DNA of 25,599 nucleotides from a virus: positions 500 to 26,098 of IMG/VR virus record IMGVR_UViG_3300030098_001361; one strand, given 5' to 3'. Below the pieces are notes generated by a model. The model ran no database searches, had not been told where the DNA came from, and saw only the letters and a program-made list of their open reading frames with translations. A program made the position numbers and the translations under genes. Shown here in pieces: positions 23,370 through 25,599 of the stretch. How positions within the stretch are numbered: position 1 is the first letter of the stretch; each line of letters opens with the position of its first letter.

Positions 23370-23530
23370 AATGTTTCTATTGTGGTAATGAAGTAAGATG
23401 GAATAATGATTTTGATGCAGAAGATATTAGTCCTGACTCTGAATATTTAATTATAAGTATGTATAGCTGTGATAAATGTGATGCTTGGTATGAAGTATCT
23501 CATTCAAAAAAGGATAAAAAGAAAAAATGA
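23366..23530 (+). CDS. Small zinc-ribbon protein, 54 residues
   Basis: This 54-residue protein begins MKCFYCGNEVRW and later reads YSCDKCDAWYEV. The four cysteines C3, C6, C35 and C38 form two CxxC knuckles, the standard zinc-ribbon layout. The tail is very basic (SKKDKKKK), which would favour nucleic-acid binding. It overlaps the DUF3310 stop (ATGA) and its own stop overlaps the start of the DNA polymerase gene (ATGA at 23527-23530), so translation is probably coupled. Partner or target is unknown; a replisome or transcription accessory role is inferred from position. Confidence 0.75.
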   Translation: MKCFYCGNEVRWNNDFDAEDISPDSEYLIISMYSCDKCDAWYEVSHSKKDKKKK

Positions 23531-25395
23531 GAGGATTACAACAACCATTGTTCTCACCACAGACTGAGTGGGTACCACCATCAGAGTTTAGAGATTTAAG
23601 TAACTATGATGAGATAGCCATTGACCTAGAGACCTGCGATCCAAACATCAAGACGCGTGGTTCGGGGTCAGTGGTTGGTGATGGTAAGGTTGTAGGTGTA
23701 GCAGTGGCAACGATTGATTGGAGCGCATACTTTCCTTTTGATCACTTAGGTGGCGGTAACTTAGATAAGAACAGAGTTATATCCTGGTTTAAAGATGTAT
23801 TAAAAACACCTGCTACTAAAATATTTCATAATGCAATGTATGATGTGTGTTGGATAAGAGCCATGGGCCTACAGATAAATGGTGAGATTGTAGACACAAT
23901 GATAGCTGCTAGTCTGATTGATGAGAATAGATATACATATAATCTAAATGCAATCTCATATGAATTTTTAAAAGAAAGAAAAAGTGAAACAGAATTAAAC
24001 AATGCTGCAAAGGAGTGGAGTCTAGATCCAAAGGCAGAGATGTGGAAACTACCTGCAATGTATGTTGGTAAGTATGCAGAGAAAGATGCAGAGTTAACAT
24101 TTAAACTTTGGAATAGATTCAAACATGAGATCAGAGAACAGGATCTACAAAATGTATTTGATTTAGAGAAAGAGATATTCCCTTGTCTTGTTGATATGAA
24201 GTTTAAGGGAGTTCGCGTAGACGTTGAAAAAGCGAATCAAACCAAGAATGAACTAGCAACGAAAGAAAAACAGATATTACAAAACCTAAAAAAAGAAACA
24301 GGTATTGATGTAGAGATATGGGCGGCAGCCTCTATTGCAAAATTATTTGATAAATTAAAATTGCCGTATGATAGAACTGAAAAATCTAAAGCACCATCTT
24401 TTACTAAAAATTTTTTACAGAATCATTCTAATCCTCTAGTCAAACAGATAGCACAGGCTAGAGAGATAAACAAAGCACATACAACTTTCATAGATACTAT
24501 TTTGAAACATGAACATAAGGGTAGAATACATGCTGATATTAATCAGCTTAGATCAGATCAAGGAGGGACGGTTACAGGTAGATTCAGTTATTCTAATCCT
24601 AATCTACAACAGATACCTGCTAGAAACAAAGATCTAGGGCCATTGATTCGATCATTATTTATACCTGAGAAGGGTCATAAATGGGGTTGTTTTGACTACT
24701 CGCAACAAGAGCCGAGGTTGGTGGTTCACTACGCATCACTACAAAAATTGTTAGGAGTTGAGGATGTATTGGAGGCATATAATAAGGGTGATGCAGACTT
24801 TCATACTATCGTTGCTGAGATGGCAGAGATACCTAGAACACAGGCTAAGACTATAAATCTTGGTCTATTTTATGGTATGGGTAAAAACAAACTTCAAGCA
24901 GAATTAGGTGTGAGTAAATCTAGAGCAGAGGAATTGTTTCAACAATATCATAACAAAGTTCCTTTTGTTAAAGAACTAATGGATGCTGTATCCAGAAGAG
25001 CGCAAGAATCTGGTAAGATTAGAACCTTACTTGGCAGAAGATGTAGGTTTCATTTATGGGAACCAAATCATTTTGGTTTACATAAACCCCTACCGCACGA
25101 TGAGGCACAAAGAGAATATGGCCCAGGAATTAAAAGAGCAATGACATATAAGGCATTAAATAGATTAATACAGGGTTCCGCTGCTGACATGACTAAAAAA
25201 TCTATGATTGATTTATATAAGGAGGGAATCATACCACATATACAGATACATGATGAATTAGATGTCTCAGTAGAATCAGAAGAACAGGCAAAAAAGATAA
25301 TTGAAATTATGGAGAATGCTGTTAATCTTGAAGTTCCCAATAAAGTCGACTATGAATATGGAAAGACTTGGGGAGATATTTATGATAAAGGATAA
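23527..25395 (+). CDS. polA: Family A DNA polymerase with 3'-5' exonuclease
   Basis: This 622-residue protein is the replicative polymerase. The exonuclease domain has ExoI IAIDLET (Asp33, Glu35), ExoII FHNAMYD (Asp105) and ExoIII YAEKD (Tyr182, Asp186). The polymerase domain has motif A FDYSQQEPRL (Asp390, Glu395), the O-helix QAKTINLGLFYG (Lys441, Leu445, Tyr449) and motif C HDE (575-577). All catalytic residues are present. Leu445 occupies the place of E. coli Pol I Phe762; leucine there is known from virioplankton polymerases and linked to altered speed and fidelity. There is no 5'-3' exonuclease domain, as is usual for phage polymerases. The start overlaps the zinc-ribbon gene; the next gene begins two bases after the stop. 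Confidence 0.92.
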   Translation: MRGLQQPLFSPQTEWVPPSEFRDLSNYDEIAIDLETCDPNIKTRGSGSVVGDGKVVGVAVATIDWSAYFPFDHLGGGNLDKNRVISWFKDVLKTPATKIFHNAMYDVCWIRAMGLQINGEIVDTMIAASLIDENRYTYNLNAISYEFLKERKSETELNNAAKEWSLDPKAEMWKLPAMYVGKYAEKDAELTFKLWNRFKHEIREQDLQNVFDLEKEIFPCLVDMKFKGVRVDVEKANQTKNELATKEKQILQNLKKETGIDVEIWAAASIAKLFDKLKLPYDRTEKSKAPSFTKNFLQNHSNPLVKQIAQAREINKAHTTFIDTILKHEHKGRIHADINQLRSDQGGTVTGRFSYSNPNLQQIPARNKDLGPLIRSLFIPEKGHKWGCFDYSQQEPRLVVHYASLQKLLGVEDVLEAYNKGDADFHTIVAEMAEIPRTQAKTINLGLFYGMGKNKLQAELGVSKSRAEELFQQYHNKVPFVKELMDAVSRRAQESGKIRTLLGRRCRFHLWEPNHFGLHKPLPHDEAQREYGPGIKRAMTYKALNRLIQGSAADMTKKSMIDLYKEGIIPHIQIHDELDVSVESEEQAKKIIEIMENAVNLEVPNKVDYEYGKTWGDIYDKG

Positions 25396-25397
25396 TT

Positions 25398-25599
25398 ATG
25401 GCTTATCTAAATGCAAACATACCACCAGTATATGCTCAAATAAAAAGAGAGTATCTCTATGATTTACAAAAACATCATGGCGAAGTTGAGGATTGTATTA
25501 TCTTTGGTTTATCAGCGATTACTGGACGTAGTATATTATGGCACTGTATTATGGAAAACGGTGCAATATTTTATCGCCTACCAATTAGCGCGTTTATTC
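25398..25599 (+). CDS. Conserved phage protein after polA (5' part)
   Basis: The first 67 codons of a gene that leaves the window. The protein begins MAYLNANIPPVYAQIKREYL, continues YDLQKHHGEVEDCIIFGLSA and then ITGRSILWHCIMENGAIFYR and LPISAFI. The segment from LNANIPPVYAQ to GRSILWHCIMENGA is a block I recall next to polymerase genes of marine phages, without an assigned function. The ATG at 25398 is two bases beyond the polymerase stop, so it belongs to the same operon. No domain can be named from the visible part. Confidence 0.65.
   Translation, partial: MAYLNANIPPVYAQIKREYLYDLQKHHGEVEDCIIFGLSAITGRSILWHCIMENGAIFYRLPISAFI

Overview
The window is a segment of a tailed, lytic-type dsDNA bacteriophage genome, most likely a marine podovirus-like phage. 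The evidence is the low GC content (by eye roughly one third), tightly packed genes with one-base stop/start overlaps, and a gene set typical of uncultured marine and pelagiphage-type viruses: GEKSGTWG-type tail protein, large internal virion protein, family A DNA polymerase, DUF3310 and an AEP-type primase. A SAR11- or SAR116-like alphaproteobacterial host is an inference from base composition and gene style only. No terminase, portal, capsid, integrase, tRNA or CRISPR is visible, so head and packaging genes must lie outside the window.

Layout, left to right. (1) 1-4337, + strand: a receptor-binding/tail-fibre block. It holds the end of a putative-Ig-domain protein, a LamG plus SPRY-like lectin protein, a second tail-appendage protein, two paralogous proteins built from 22-residue repeats (eight and two copies), and a tail-fibre protein. 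(2) 4348-6990: a large structural protein followed by three small genes, one of 55 residues. (3) 6993-15860: five long virion genes, probably internal or DNA-ejection proteins, ending with a 1397-residue giant. (4) 15863-16557: a lysis cassette with a one-TM holin-like protein and an M15-type peptidase. (5) 16554-18211, - strand: a small unknown gene and an SNF2-type helicase, the only leftward genes. (6) 18226-18260: a perfect 13-bp inverted repeat carrying consensus-like promoter boxes on both strands, between the leftward helicase and the rightward replication operon. (7) 18266-25599, + strand: the DNA-metabolism operon. It holds two conserved unknown proteins, an SSB-like candidate, an archaeo-eukaryotic-type primase with a Cys-rich C-terminal domain, a UvrD-like SF1 helicase, a DUF3310 protein, a 54-residue zinc ribbon, a family A DNA polymerase with a leucine at the 762 position, and a partial conserved gene.

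The most notable features are the symmetric divergent promoter/operator, a GC-rich hairpin directly ahead of a primase start that lacks a Shine-Dalgarno sequence, a hairpin that buries the ribosome site of the repeat-protein gene, the paired repeat-protein genes with different copy numbers, and an unusual replisome set (Leu762 PolA, AEP primase and SF1/SNF2 helicases, with no T7 gp4-like primase-helicase in view). No rho-independent terminator was found, and no gene-free stretch exceeds about 60 bases.
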